A DNA stretch of 64,000 nt from UBA4572 sp049965515 (GCA_049965515.1 JBMFWG010000004.1:1-64000), one strand, 5' to 3'. Numbered from the stretch's first letter, positions 36,489 to 45,546 are shown. A program made the numbers and translations. Notes: a model not told the origin generated them from the letters alone.

Positions 36489-37667
36489 GTGACGCCGTCG
36501 GAGGAACCGTCAGGGGGAAGGATGCGATGGGGCCGATGGTTGGGAGGGATGCTGCTCTGGGGGCTGGCCTCCTGCACCACCCTTTCCCAGCCAGCGACAG
36601 TGGTGAGCGACCGGGGGACCCTTTACCGGAGCTCCATGATGGCGGCTTCATCCTATCGCTCCCTCGTCATGACTCCGGTGGAGTGCACTCCGCGTTATCT
36701 TGATGTCCGGGGGGAGGTCCTTCCCGAACAAAAAAAGGGCCACCCGGCCCTGAAAATACGAATTAAAAAAAACTGGGCTTCCGGCATGGACCTGTCCCGG
36801 AAGGGGCCGGTGGTGCTTCCGCTCTCCGCCAGAATTTCCGAGTTTAAAGGCGGAGACTGGGTCGAGAGAAAGGTTCGGGGTTTTGTCGAGTTCCGGGACC
36901 TGGCTTCCTGCCGTATCCGGCGTGCAGCCTTTGTGGCCTCCGATGACTCCTCGGTGCTTGAGCCGGCTCTCTGGGTCCTGAACCTCTCTCCGCCGTCGCG
37001 ATCCTTCTGGGTTCCCCGTCTTGTTCTTCTCAATGCCTACCGGACGATGCTCAATGAAACCCTCTCCATCACCGGTCCGGTTCCCTTTGCCACTCCCTAC
37101 CGGCTTTACCATCCGGTCTCCCGGATTAATGGTGTTCTCCAGCGAAGGGATCTCTTGCGGGGGGTTTCTCCTCCGAACCATGACGGAACGATCGACTCGA
37201 TCCTCTGGTTGAAAGGCAAGGATCAGGAATTTAGAATAAAGGGAGAGGGCTCGACGGGGATGTTCATTCTCCATTCCCACCATACGGTGGGGGCAGGGGT
37301 CTTTCTCCCCTATCCCCAGCCTTTCTACTTCTACCCGGGGAAGTCCTATAGGATCGTGATGGCGGGAAGTCTTCTCGTCGATGGCCCATTCGCCTTCGAG
37401 GGGCGAGTGACCTTTGATGCGGAGGCCCGGATGGCCTCTCTTTCAGGTCGGATCAACGAGGCGGGCTCCCTGGTTCCGGATTTTCAGACGGAGGTCCCGT
37501 TCACCAAGGGTAAGCGCTCCCGCTTTGGGGTTCCGGGCGAGGTGGACTTTACTTTCTCCTTCAACAAGAGGCGGATTGATCTCGTCATGTTCCCGGACCC
37601 GAACCGGCGGACGATGTGGATCGGATCCCTCAACCAGAACCTGTTCGGCATGGCGGATCCCGACTGA
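36489..37667 (+). CDS. Large hypothetical lipoprotein
   Basis: 392 residues from the GTG chosen here (AAAAGG about ten bases before). ATGs at 36465 and 36522 are alternatives. A lipobox-like LLWGLASC follows a short basic n-region. The mature part looks all-beta, with many alternating aromatic residues and no recognised motif. The closing segment (FTFSFNKRRIDLVMFPDPNRRTMW) could be an outer-membrane-facing sheet. The next two genes are a small membrane protein and a Slp-like lipoprotein. Family unknown. Confidence 0.6.
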   Translation: MTPSEEPSGGRMRWGRWLGGMLLWGLASCTTLSQPATVVSDRGTLYRSSMMAASSYRSLVMTPVECTPRYLDVRGEVLPEQKKGHPALKIRIKKNWASGMDLSRKGPVVLPLSARISEFKGGDWVERKVRGFVEFRDLASCRIRRAAFVASDDSSVLEPALWVLNLSPPSRSFWVPRLVLLNAYRTMLNETLSITGPVPFATPYRLYHPVSRINGVLQRRDLLRGVSPPNHDGTIDSILWLKGKDQEFRIKGEGSTGMFILHSHHTVGAGVFLPYPQPFYFYPGKSYRIVMAGSLLVDGPFAFEGRVTFDAEARMASLSGRINEAGSLVPDFQTEVPFTKGKRSRFGVPGEVDFTFSFNKRRIDLVMFPDPNRRTMWIGSLNQNLFGMADPD

Positions 37668-37714
37668 CAGTCCTTTCCGCTCGTCTCTCAGGTTATCTCT
37701 AAGGAGTACCTCCC

Positions 37715-37957
37715 GTGGTTTCGGACAAGACGACAGACCCCTCTCCCGACGATGCCTCCTCTTCGGCGCCCTCCCGTCCGGCTTCCGGCCCGGAGCCCGA
37801 TGCGGCCTCTCTGGAGTTTACCCCGCGGAGGGCCAAGGTCCTGGGGATCTTTTTCCGGATCTTCACCATCCTCGAGTTCGGTTTTCTGGGGTTTATCATC
37901 TTCGATCTCTTCCGGAAGTACATCATTACCGGAAATCTCGACTGGTGGAAGAAGTGA
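37715..37957 (+). CDS. Small single-span membrane protein
   Basis: 80 residues from a GTG with AAGGAG nine bases upstream. The first 40 are Ser/Pro/Ala-rich and probably disordered. One hydrophobic helix (VLGIFFRIFTILEFGFLGFI) follows with basic residues on both sides, then a short LDWWKK end. No family recognised. Confidence 0.55.
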   Translation: MVSDKTTDPSPDDASSSAPSRPASGPEPDAASLEFTPRRAKVLGIFFRIFTILEFGFLGFIIFDLFRKYIITGNLDWWKK

Positions 37958-38003
37958 GACAGGGAAGGGTGTCTCCCCCGCTCCTCCCTCCGGGCTGGCA
38001 TTC

Positions 38004-38573
38004 TTGACTCCGTCCGCCGACTTCCTTGTCCGGTGGCGGACGGGAGTTCTACCGCTTCTGCTCCTTGGCCTCCTCAATTTGGCAGCCCTCACGGGTTGCG
38101 ACATCTTCAACCCGCCCACCTTCACCCGGCATCAGCTCGCCGGGGTGGACATGACGGTGGATTATTCCCAGATTCTTTCAAACCATCGGGATCTCGCCGG
38201 TCAGAAGGTTGTGGTGGGGGGGCAGGTTGTTCACCTCGAAAATCATACAACCCGGGCCTATGTGGAGATTGCGCCTTCCCCTCTGGACAGGATCCTTCGC
38301 CCAAAGTCTCCGGATCCCTCGGCCGGCCATCTCCTGCTGGTTTTCCCCTATCCCGTGGACCCTTCGGCCCTTCGCGACGGAGTCCGGATCACCGTCACCG
38401 GCACCGTGCGTCGGATGAAGAGGCCGTCTCAGACCGCGGAGGGTGTGACCCGGCGATTTGTGACCGTCGATGTGGCGGATCTCCATACATGGCTTCCTCC
38501 CACCCAGCTGATCGAGACCTCCCCCTTTCCTGTCATGACGCCGGGCTTTACCGGACCCTACCAGACTCCCTAA
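38004..38573 (+). CDS. Slp-like outer-membrane lipoprotein
   Basis: 189 residues. Lipobox LAALTGC, then GQKVVVGGQVVHLENHTTRAYVE, SPLDRILRPKSPDPSAGHLL and RDGVRITVTGTV. These match the order of conserved blocks in Slp, the starvation- and acid-inducible outer-membrane lipoprotein of enterobacteria. The start is uncertain: TTG gives a compact signal peptide, but no good ribosome-binding site is seen and the frame remains open upstream. It overlaps convergent gph by 4 bp. Confidence 0.75.
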   Translation: MTPSADFLVRWRTGVLPLLLLGLLNLAALTGCDIFNPPTFTRHQLAGVDMTVDYSQILSNHRDLAGQKVVVGGQVVHLENHTTRAYVEIAPSPLDRILRPKSPDPSAGHLLLVFPYPVDPSALRDGVRITVTGTVRRMKRPSQTAEGVTRRFVTVDVADLHTWLPPTQLIETSPFPVMTPGFTGPYQTP

Positions 38574-39235
38574 GCCAGCTCCCTGAGAACACCTTCCATC
38601 TCCGTGAGACTTCCTAGCACCGCCAGGGGATCCAACGAGGCGAGCTCTTTTTCCTGATGGGTTCCGGTTGTGAGAAGCACTACCGGACATCCGGCCCGTC
38701 TTGCGGCCTCCCGGTCGAAGGGAGAATCTCCGACAAAGAGGATATTCCGCGGGGCAAGGCCCATCGTCTTTGCGGCGGCGAGAATCATCTCGGGAGAGGG
38801 CTTGAGGGGAAACCCATCGTGCTCTCCGAGACAAAGGGGGAGAAGATCGCTCCAGCCAAAATGGCGGATGAGGGCCCGGGCTGACGTTCCAAGCTTGTTG
38901 GTCACGACCCCCTGGGAGAGACCCCGGCGGGAGATCTCCCGAAGTAGGCTCTCGGCTCCCGGCATGGGGTGGGTGGTGTCAAGATAGATCGATTCGTAGT
39001 GGGCCCGGAAGACCGCGGTTCCCTGGGCAACCTCTCCGGGCGAGAGAAGACGGGCGACCGCTTCTTCAAGTCCTCCGCCAACGAGCCCGAGAGATTCCTC
39101 GAAAGTCAGGACCCGCGTCTGTCCAAGTGTTTTGAGCATGTGGTTGAAGGATTCGCGAATGGGACGGAAGGAATCGGCCAAGGTTCCGTCGAGATCGTAG
39201 AGGATCGCCCGAATCGTCGAAAGGGATAAAGACAT
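38570..39235 (-). CDS. gph: HAD-family phosphatase, probably phosphoglycolate phosphatase
   Basis: 221 residues with HAD motif I LYDLDGTLADS, motif II VVTNK, a lysine in FPLKPSPEM and motif III FVGDSPFDREAARRAG. The cap domain type and PSPEMI segment fit Gph/PGP enzymes that clear 2-phosphoglycolate, though substrate is not certain from sequence. The frame extends upstream to the tRNA region, but motif I sits right after this ATG. No strong ribosome-binding site is seen. Confidence 0.85.
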   Translation of the reverse strand: MSLSLSTIRAILYDLDGTLADSFRPIRESFNHMLKTLGQTRVLTFEESLGLVGGGLEEAVARLLSPGEVAQGTAVFRAHYESIYLDTTHPMPGAESLLREISRRGLSQGVVTNKLGTSARALIRHFGWSDLLPLCLGEHDGFPLKPSPEMILAAAKTMGLAPRNILFVGDSPFDREAARRAGCPVVLLTTGTHQEKELASLDPLAVLGSLTEMEGVLRELA

Positions 39236-39430
39236 GGGAGAGAGTCCAGCATGGGGGCCATCGGCCAGAGTATGAAGGAAACAGATCCTTTGCGGAGTGT
39301 CAATGGCGGTCAAGGGGAAAGTTCCGGAGAGGCTGTCTGCGGGAGCCCCTGACTTCTTGGGTGTTTCCGGAGCGAACAGCCGGATCTGAGGACCTCCGGG
39401 CGGGTGCGGCTCCTGAAGGTCAAGACTTGT

Positions 39431-39506
39431 TGGTGGTCCCAACGGGGTTCGAACCCGTGTTTCCGGCGTGAGAGGCCAGCGTCCTAGGCCACTAGACGAT
39501 GGGACC
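39431..39506 (-). tRNA. tRNA-Glu (anticodon CTC)
   Basis: 76 bases including an encoded CCA end. The acceptor GGTCCCA/TGGGACC, T-arm CGGGGTTCGAACCC (as read on the plus strand) and anticodon stem CTGGC/GCCGG all pair. The seven-base loop CTCTCAC gives CTC at positions 34-36, decoding GAG. Confidence 0.95.
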
Positions 39507-39537
39507 CAACGGTCGATAGAGGAGTCTCAAGGCGATG

Positions 39538-39543
39538 ATTATA
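39538..39543 (-). promoter_or_regulatory. -10 element of the tRNA-Glu promoter
   Basis: A perfect TATAAT on the minus strand 32 bases before the tRNA 5' end, with a weaker T-rich -35 region (TTTCTT) about 17 bp upstream. The initiation point would be near 39531. Confidence 0.6.
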
Positions 39544-39805
39544 TCCGAACCCGAGAGTAAAAGAAACTGTTTTTTGCGGCATGCCATGGGGAGCGTTTGG
39601 GCGAGCGATTTCGGGGGTCTTTCAAGACCATCGGACATCCCCGCCCCTCTTTTTTTGCAGGGTCTTCGACGTTCTTCCCCTTCAGAAGAGCATCACATCC
39701 CAAGACTGTTCAGCTTTCTCTCCGATGTCATGAAATCTCCCTCCTGCTAGGTTTTTGCGGTTATGGAGGAGCAATTTCAGGCGTCAGGAAGTCTCAAGGC
39801 TGTCC
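39544..39805. other. Spacer between tRNA-Glu and the EAL gene
   Basis: No protein-like frame or clear terminator is seen. A short CCATGG/GGCATGCC palindromic cluster lies near 39580. Confidence 0.4.
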
Positions 39806-41686
39806 TCACAAGGAGGTCGCGGCCTCCTGTCGGATCTTCTCGGCAATCCAGGACTTGAGATTCTCCATAAAGAGCTCCCGCTTTTCAGGGTCCGAGTGGA
39901 GGCCGTCATGCCAGAGGATGGGAAGAGAGCCGGGACTTTCCCGGGAGAGAAGCCATGTCCTCAAGGGACACTCGCGAGAGACTCTGGAAAGATCCTCCCT
40001 GCCCCGGATCTCGTTCCTCCAGAGGTAGGCCAGCGCCCCGGCCGCGCTCTTGATCTTCCGATCGCCCTCCTCAAGGGAAAATCCCTCCATAAAGGCAGGG
40101 ATCAGCGTGGGGGCCATGGGACGGGCCAGGGCAAAACCCTGCCCGTATCGGGCCCCCAGGATGCGGGCGACCTCTACCAGATCCGGGTGTTCCAGTCCTT
40201 CGATCACCACATGATGGCTGAAGTCTCTCCCCATATCGACAATGGCCCCGATCAGGGCGATTGTCTCCAGGGGCGACGAATGGAAACGGAAAAGAAGGCC
40301 CTGGTCGACCTTGATAGAGTCAAAGGGGACTGAGGCCAGCCTCTCAAGGGACCTGTACCCTGACCCCAAGTCGTCGATGGAGAGCTTGACCCCCGTTTTC
40401 AGGATCCGGCGAATGCCTTCGGTTTGGGTACGGGGATCCATCTTCTGGTTTTCAAGAAGTTCGAGAGTAATGCGGGAGGGATTGACTCCATGGCGCCGGA
40501 GAGGCTCCAGGAGCCAGTGTGAACAGCGTTCATCGGCCAGGGCATGGGGGGGGAGATTGAGGGAGAGGTCGAGGGAGAGGCCCTGCCGATCCCACTCTGA
40601 AAGTTGCCGGGCGGCCGTCTCAAGGCCCTCCCGGAAGAGCCAGATCAGGTCGCTCTCTCCCAGCAGGGGAAGGAAGGTTCCGGGAGTCAGGATCTCTCCC
40701 CCCGGTCGTTCAAGTCTCGCCAGGGCCTCGACCCGGGGGACGCTTCCCAGAACAAGGTCAACAACGGGCTGGAGATGAAATCGGAGCCCCCCCTCGAGCA
40801 ACTCTTTCCGGAGGGTTCGGGAGGATTCTTCTTCGAGGCTTTGGGGGGGAGTCTGGGCGCGGCTCCAGAGCTCGCTCCAGCGGCGGGAGAGGTTACTCAA
40901 AAACCGCTGGCTCCAGGCGGAGTCGAACTGGTGAGGGTAGAGTCCGGCCAAAAAGAGAAGGGCGGCCGGGCGATCCGTTGCATCCCGGACGGGAAGGAAG
41001 AGGAAGGAACACCATCCCTTTCCGGAGCTTCCCCCCATGGTGTCGGAATCCGGACAATAGAGACGGATCTGGCGGTTCTCGTTCCAGGCCGACCTCAAGG
41101 TCTGGAGATGGTCGTCTTTCTCCCAGGGAAAGGACAGGCGGGAGGCGGACTCTACAGCGAAGCCCCCTTGTCGGTCTGGGCGCAGGAGGATCGCTCCGCT
41201 CATCCCCGGGAGACTCTCCAGTAATGAGATCTCCCAGGAAAGGATATCCGGCCAGGGAGATCCGGGCGGGGGGATCGGAGAGGTCAGGCTTTCGGCATAG
41301 GCATCGATGGTTCGGCTGTAGGACTCGACCTGGCCCCGGATATCTTCTCCCAGACGATTTTCGAAGAGAAGAAGGAGACGGAGGCGGTCGGAAGTGGAAA
41401 GGGGGAATCGGGAGATCTTTTCGAAAAAGATGGTGCTGTAGAGGGAGCGTGCTGACAGGATCGTCGGCACGGACACCCCGACGAGGGCGTGGATAGTCCC
41501 CAGAGCGTGCGAGATTTCAATGATCGTCTGGGGACGGGTCTCCGGCGAGAAAAGAATCTTTAGATGGCGCGTCTGGGAGTCGACGAGGCGATCTTTCCGG
41601 AAGGAGGTGAGATTTTCGAGGATGGCCCGGGCCCGGGGATCCTCGGAAAGACGGTCGTAGAAGGTTGTGGCGAACTGTCGGGTCAC
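39806..41686 (-). CDS. Globin-GAF-EAL c-di-GMP phosphodiesterase, likely 3' half of a split gene
   Basis: 626 residues from a GTG without a ribosome-binding site. Globin ~1-135 with candidate heme His66 (ALGTIHALVGV), GAF-like ~150-285, EAL ~300-530. EAL catalytic positions appear kept: E320-A-L, N377, E409, DD438-439, K459, E496, Q516; the DDFGTG loop reads DDLGSG. A tail (~545-626) resembles a CZB zinc domain: C573, H593 and H597, but not its first His. The frame is open back through globin helix A to a TGA at 41735-41737. It probably hydrolyses c-di-GMP. Confidence 0.85.
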   Translation of the reverse strand: MTRQFATTFYDRLSEDPRARAILENLTSFRKDRLVDSQTRHLKILFSPETRPQTIIEISHALGTIHALVGVSVPTILSARSLYSTIFFEKISRFPLSTSDRLRLLLLFENRLGEDIRGQVESYSRTIDAYAESLTSPIPPPGSPWPDILSWEISLLESLPGMSGAILLRPDRQGGFAVESASRLSFPWEKDDHLQTLRSAWNENRQIRLYCPDSDTMGGSSGKGWCSFLFLPVRDATDRPAALLFLAGLYPHQFDSAWSQRFLSNLSRRWSELWSRAQTPPQSLEEESSRTLRKELLEGGLRFHLQPVVDLVLGSVPRVEALARLERPGGEILTPGTFLPLLGESDLIWLFREGLETAARQLSEWDRQGLSLDLSLNLPPHALADERCSHWLLEPLRRHGVNPSRITLELLENQKMDPRTQTEGIRRILKTGVKLSIDDLGSGYRSLERLASVPFDSIKVDQGLLFRFHSSPLETIALIGAIVDMGRDFSHHVVIEGLEHPDLVEVARILGARYGQGFALARPMAPTLIPAFMEGFSLEEGDRKIKSAAGALAYLWRNEIRGREDLSRVSRECPLRTWLLSRESPGSLPILWHDGLHSDPEKRELFMENLKSWIAEKIRQEAATSL

Positions 41687-41734
41687 TTCGTCGAAGAGGG
41701 AGCGATACTGTTCGAGAAAAGAGGAGGCTTGTTC

Positions 41735-44700
41735 TCAGAAGATATCGAACAAGTCTTCCTTCTCCCCTCCGGCTTTCTCGGATCTGTAGAGAGACCACCA
41801 TTGGCTCCGGGCGAGCTTCTCCCCCTTGGCCCGGTACATGGCCAAATCGGCTTTCCGGAGGAGTTCGTCGGCGCTCTCCCCGTCGGAGGGAAAGAGTGCA
41901 AGACCCATTGACATACTGATTGAAATGGTCGTCCCCGGGAGGATCTCAAAGGGAGCGTCCACGGCTCCCTGGAGGCGATCCAACGCGGCTTTCAGCCTCT
42001 CCTCGAGACCTTCGTCATTGTCACCCAGCGATTCGAAGATGACGACAAACTCGTCTCCCCCCAGCCTGCCAAAAAAGTCTGTCTCCCGGACAAGGGCCCG
42101 GGCCCTTGCTGAAAATTCCCGGAGAAGAACGTCTCCCGCCTCATGGCCAAACCGGTCGTTAATGGGCTTGAAATCGTTGAGGTCGAGGAATCCCAGGGCC
42201 ACGGAATCCCTGTTTCTTCTGGCGCGGGTAAGGACTTGCCGGAAATGGAGCTCGAAGGAGTGGCGGTTGGGAAGTCCGGTCAACCTGTCGTGAAGGGAGT
42301 CGTATTCAAACTTTTGGGAGGACTCGACCATGTCCGTCACATCTCGGTGGATTCCCACAAACTCCCGGATCTGCCCGGAGCTGTCATAGATAAGATTAAT
42401 CGAGATGAGGTCCCAGAAGGCCGAGCCATCCTTTCTGTAGAAGCGGATCGTTTCCTGGAAGGGGGATCCTGTTCGAAAGGATTCGAGGAGCTGTTCGACC
42501 TTTTTCATGTCTGTCTCGGGCCCTATCAGAAAGAAGGGGGAGTCCCCCAGCATCTCTTCGGGGGAACGTCCGACCATCCTCCCCATGGCGGGGTTGGCAT
42601 AGAGAATTGAGAAGTCTGTGCTGACGACAAGAATCCCTTCTCCCACAGAATCGACGGCACTGGCCAGACGTTTCTGCTCGGCCAGTCGCTCGAGACGATC
42701 AAGCCCTTCCGTGAGACTCTCTCCCAGCTCCACGAGGATCTTGCAAAGCTCTTCGGAAAAGGCCTCGGGGCGGTGGTCGAGAAAGGCCAAAATGGCCCAG
42801 GGAGATCCTCCCTTCCGGATCGGGACCGCGGCGGTCGTCCGGATTCCCCGGGAGACAATGATCCTCTCCCAGGAGGGCGGGATCGGTCCTCTGGACGGGT
42901 CAAGGGAGACATTGATTCGGGGTTCGTTGTGTCTCCAGGCCTGCCCTGCAGCTCCTTGCCCCTCGGGGAGCTCTTCGAGGACGGAGAGCCGGATCCCTTC
43001 GAGCCAGGAGGTGTCGCCGGCGGTATGCTCGAAGGAAATCCACCCCTCGTCATCGGGTCTCCCGATCCAGACGATGTCGGAGATGGCTCCCTCCACGGAC
43101 AGGTGACAGACGCCGTCGAGGAGCTCCTCACGATTCCTGGCCGAGACGGCCAGTCGCCGAAAGTCGGCAAGAACTTGAGTGAAGAGCGACAGACGTTCGA
43201 GCCGCTCCTCCTGTTCATGACGAGAGGTGGCATCGGTCAGGGTGAAGATGAGAGTGCGCTCATCCCCCAGGTTGAGGGAGGAGCCATAGAGATCGATCCA
43301 GAGCGGCGAACCATCCTTCTTCTTGGCCTGGATGTCCGGGATAAAGATTCCGTCGGAGGTCAGGATCGCAGGATAGAGGAGACGACCAACGCGCTGGTAT
43401 TCCTCAAAAGTGGCATAGAAATAGGAGGAGTCCCGTCCTGTCATTTCCTGGGGACCGTCGTACCCGAAGAGGCGAACCAGCTGGTCGTTGACCATGATGA
43501 TCATCCGGTCCCGGGCCATCATGATTCCCGAGCTGGTCTTTTCAAAAAGCGCACGAATGATAGCCGTCGACTCCCTCTCGCGGGTCTTGAGATCAAGCCT
43601 GTCGAGGGCGGAGGAAAGGGTTCGGGAGATCTCGGTGAGGACATCGCAAAGTTCGGGGACAAAAAGTCCCGGACGGGTATCATGGACAGAGAGAATGCCC
43701 CAGATCTCACCCCCTCGAAAGAGGGGCAGGAAGGACGAACTTCTGAGCCCTCTCGAGAGGGGCCACCCCCTCTCGGGAGGCGGGAAGGTTTTTTCCATTC
43801 CGGAAAGGTCGACCCCGAACAGGGGAGAGCGTTCTTTCCAAACCCTCCCTTCCGGTCCCATGCCCTCGGAACGGTCATCCCGGATCGAGACCCGGAAGTC
43901 GGGATGATCGGATTCCTTCCCCGAAAACGCGACGGTGGAAAGCCATCCATCGGGATCGGGACGGGTAATTCGGGCCAGGGCGAGACCTCCCACTTCGGTG
44001 GAGAGCCGGCAGACCTCGTCGAGCAGGACGGATTCGTTGGAGGTTTCCGAAATCAGGGCGTTGATCCTGGCCAGAAGCTGGTTGTAGCGGGCGAGAAGGG
44101 CGATCCTGTCAGTCTGGTCGTGACGCAGCTGGGCTTCCTGAAGGGAGATGACCACAAGAGTGTCTTGCCCGTCCCTGACAAGGGTCGCCGAGGCGTCGAC
44201 CCAGAGAAATCCCCCCTGCTTTTTTCGGGCCTTGAGATCGGTATAGTGGATCGATTCCTCGGTTGGGATCCGGGAATAGAGGTCTTTTCCCGTCGTGACG
44301 AATTCCTCCTGATCGAAATACAGGACCGAGATCGAGCGACCAAGGAGCTCCTCCGGTCGCTCGTATTCCAGCATGCGGAGAAGGGGAGTGTTCACCTTTT
44401 GGATGATCCGGTTCTTCAAGATGATGGCGCCCGAGAGGGAGTTTTCAAGAATGACCCGCTGGATGGCGCCTTCTTCCTGGCCTCGTATCTCAAGACTCAG
44501 ACGGTCGAGGGTCTTTGAGAGATTTTGGGCGAGCCCCGAGAGTGCCTGGTGGAGTCCTTTCGGGAGGCCCTCCTCCTTTGAAAAGGCGAGGAGAAGGGCC
44601 AGGGAGACATCTCCTCCCTTGGTAACGGGAAGCACCATGAGATGGCGGATTCCTCGTCGGAAAAGGGCCTCTTCCCAGGGGGAGGGAAGGGTGTCCGCCA

Positions 44701-45352
44701 GATCGAGAACAAGGGTTTCTCCGCGGGAGAAGGCCTGGGCCGGGAGGGAGTTGCCGTCTTTTGCCAGGATCGAAAGCAGAGCTTGAAGGGACGGGTCCTC
44801 TCCGGCGAGGGAGGATGGGAGAATTGAAAGAAATCCCTCTTTCTCTCGGGGTTTGAGAAAGCGAACAAGGGAGGGCGAAAGGCGACGCTCCAGAAGGTCG
44901 AGGAGCTTGTGCAAGAGCCGGGTTTCGTCCGTTTCTAATGCCAGAATCTCGTTGGCGCGGACCAGAAGCTCGTTTTGTGACGCCAGTCGCCGGACTTCCG
45001 CCTCGACCTTCCGACGTCGGGAAATCTCCCGGGCCGATCCCAGAAGGAGGTGGGGACTCCCTTCTGGCGCCGATGAAAGCCGAATCTCTACGGCGATCGA
45101 TGTCCCATCATGTTTCTTCCATTGAGCCTCAATGACGGAATTTGCTTCGGGAGCGCGGAGAAAGGGACACGACGTTCTCAGACGCTTTTCCATCTCGACA
45201 CTGGAAATTTGGATGCCGTCCAGCCCCAAAAGGGCGAGAAAGTCCGCGTTCCAGAAGGAAAAGAGGCCTTCGGAGTCGAGGGCAAAGAGGGGCGTGGGAA
45301 AGGGATCGTCGCCCCGGATTACGATGTCGTCGTCGGGCCAGGGAAGAGTCAC
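41735..45352 (-). CDS. PAS/GAF multi-sensor diguanylate cyclase, likely 5' half of a split gene
   Basis: 1205 residues with the same order as the 1516-residue protein: PAS, GAF, PAS, GAF, PAS, GAF, PAS (to ~1010), then GGDEF ~1020-1185. The active site is intact (RLGGDEF, 1098-1102) with RETD inhibitory site at 1089-1092. No membrane segments. It ends ...EDLFDIF then TGA; the next codons in frame continue into the globin-EAL gene. The GTG start has no ribosome-binding site but overlaps the end of a tiny upstream frame. Should synthesise c-di-GMP in the cytosol. Confidence 0.88.
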   Translation of the reverse strand: MTLPWPDDDIVIRGDDPFPTPLFALDSEGLFSFWNADFLALLGLDGIQISSVEMEKRLRTSCPFLRAPEANSVIEAQWKKHDGTSIAVEIRLSSAPEGSPHLLLGSAREISRRRKVEAEVRRLASQNELLVRANEILALETDETRLLHKLLDLLERRLSPSLVRFLKPREKEGFLSILPSSLAGEDPSLQALLSILAKDGNSLPAQAFSRGETLVLDLADTLPSPWEEALFRRGIRHLMVLPVTKGGDVSLALLLAFSKEEGLPKGLHQALSGLAQNLSKTLDRLSLEIRGQEEGAIQRVILENSLSGAIILKNRIIQKVNTPLLRMLEYERPEELLGRSISVLYFDQEEFVTTGKDLYSRIPTEESIHYTDLKARKKQGGFLWVDASATLVRDGQDTLVVISLQEAQLRHDQTDRIALLARYNQLLARINALISETSNESVLLDEVCRLSTEVGGLALARITRPDPDGWLSTVAFSGKESDHPDFRVSIRDDRSEGMGPEGRVWKERSPLFGVDLSGMEKTFPPPERGWPLSRGLRSSSFLPLFRGGEIWGILSVHDTRPGLFVPELCDVLTEISRTLSSALDRLDLKTRERESTAIIRALFEKTSSGIMMARDRMIIMVNDQLVRLFGYDGPQEMTGRDSSYFYATFEEYQRVGRLLYPAILTSDGIFIPDIQAKKKDGSPLWIDLYGSSLNLGDERTLIFTLTDATSRHEQEERLERLSLFTQVLADFRRLAVSARNREELLDGVCHLSVEGAISDIVWIGRPDDEGWISFEHTAGDTSWLEGIRLSVLEELPEGQGAAGQAWRHNEPRINVSLDPSRGPIPPSWERIIVSRGIRTTAAVPIRKGGSPWAILAFLDHRPEAFSEELCKILVELGESLTEGLDRLERLAEQKRLASAVDSVGEGILVVSTDFSILYANPAMGRMVGRSPEEMLGDSPFFLIGPETDMKKVEQLLESFRTGSPFQETIRFYRKDGSAFWDLISINLIYDSSGQIREFVGIHRDVTDMVESSQKFEYDSLHDRLTGLPNRHSFELHFRQVLTRARRNRDSVALGFLDLNDFKPINDRFGHEAGDVLLREFSARARALVRETDFFGRLGGDEFVVIFESLGDNDEGLEERLKAALDRLQGAVDAPFEILPGTTISISMSMGLALFPSDGESADELLRKADLAMYRAKGEKLARSQWWSLYRSEKAGGEKEDLFDIF

Positions 45353-45375
45353 GGACTGAGTTCCCGCAGATTCAT
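45349..45375 (-). CDS. Eight-codon upstream frame coupled to the GGDEF gene
   Basis: ATG preceded by AGGA encodes MNLRELSP and stops in a TGA that overlaps the GTG of the large gene (GTGA). Since the GTG has no ribosome-binding site and no other start exists before the upstream stop, reinitiation from this short frame is the simplest route to translation. Not proven to be expressed. Confidence 0.4.
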   Translation of the reverse strand: MNLRELSP

Positions 45376-45442
45376 GAAATTCCTGTGCCGACTCCGGCGG
45401 CTCTCCGGAAAATGTTGGATTTCCTTGTGATCTTCTGTCGAT

Positions 45443-45468
45443 AAATATTTTTTAAACAAAAAATATTT
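45443..45468. repeat. AT-rich perfect inverted repeat
   Basis: AAATATTTTTT and AAAAAATATTT are exact 11-bp inverted copies around a 4-base centre, about 90 bp upstream of the GGDEF gene start. Confidence 0.6.
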
Positions 45469-45519
45469 TCCTTCAGTTAATTAATAATAAAGATCAATGA
45501 AAGTCCATGGCTTGAGTGT

Positions 45520-45546
45520 AGCATGAATACCCGTGTATTTCATGCT
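45520..45546. repeat. Long dyad, candidate operator
   Basis: AGCATGAATAC and GTATTTCATGCT are inverted copies with a single extra base, around CCGT. It sits midway between the divergent GGDEF gene and the lipoprotein gene at 45809. Confidence 0.6.

Noticed and set aside
39431..39506. tRNA-Glu as an integration site of a mobile island
   Set aside because: No integrase gene and no repeated tRNA 3' end were seen nearby.
41735..41737. TGA as selenocysteine codon in the split c-di-GMP gene
   Set aside because: No hairpin of SECIS type is seen in the 40 bases after the TGA, and the aligned position in the paralogue is a linker with no Cys.
42773..44518. 581-residue frame antisense to the GGDEF gene
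   Set aside because: Shadow of PAS/GAF coding sequence; no start signal.
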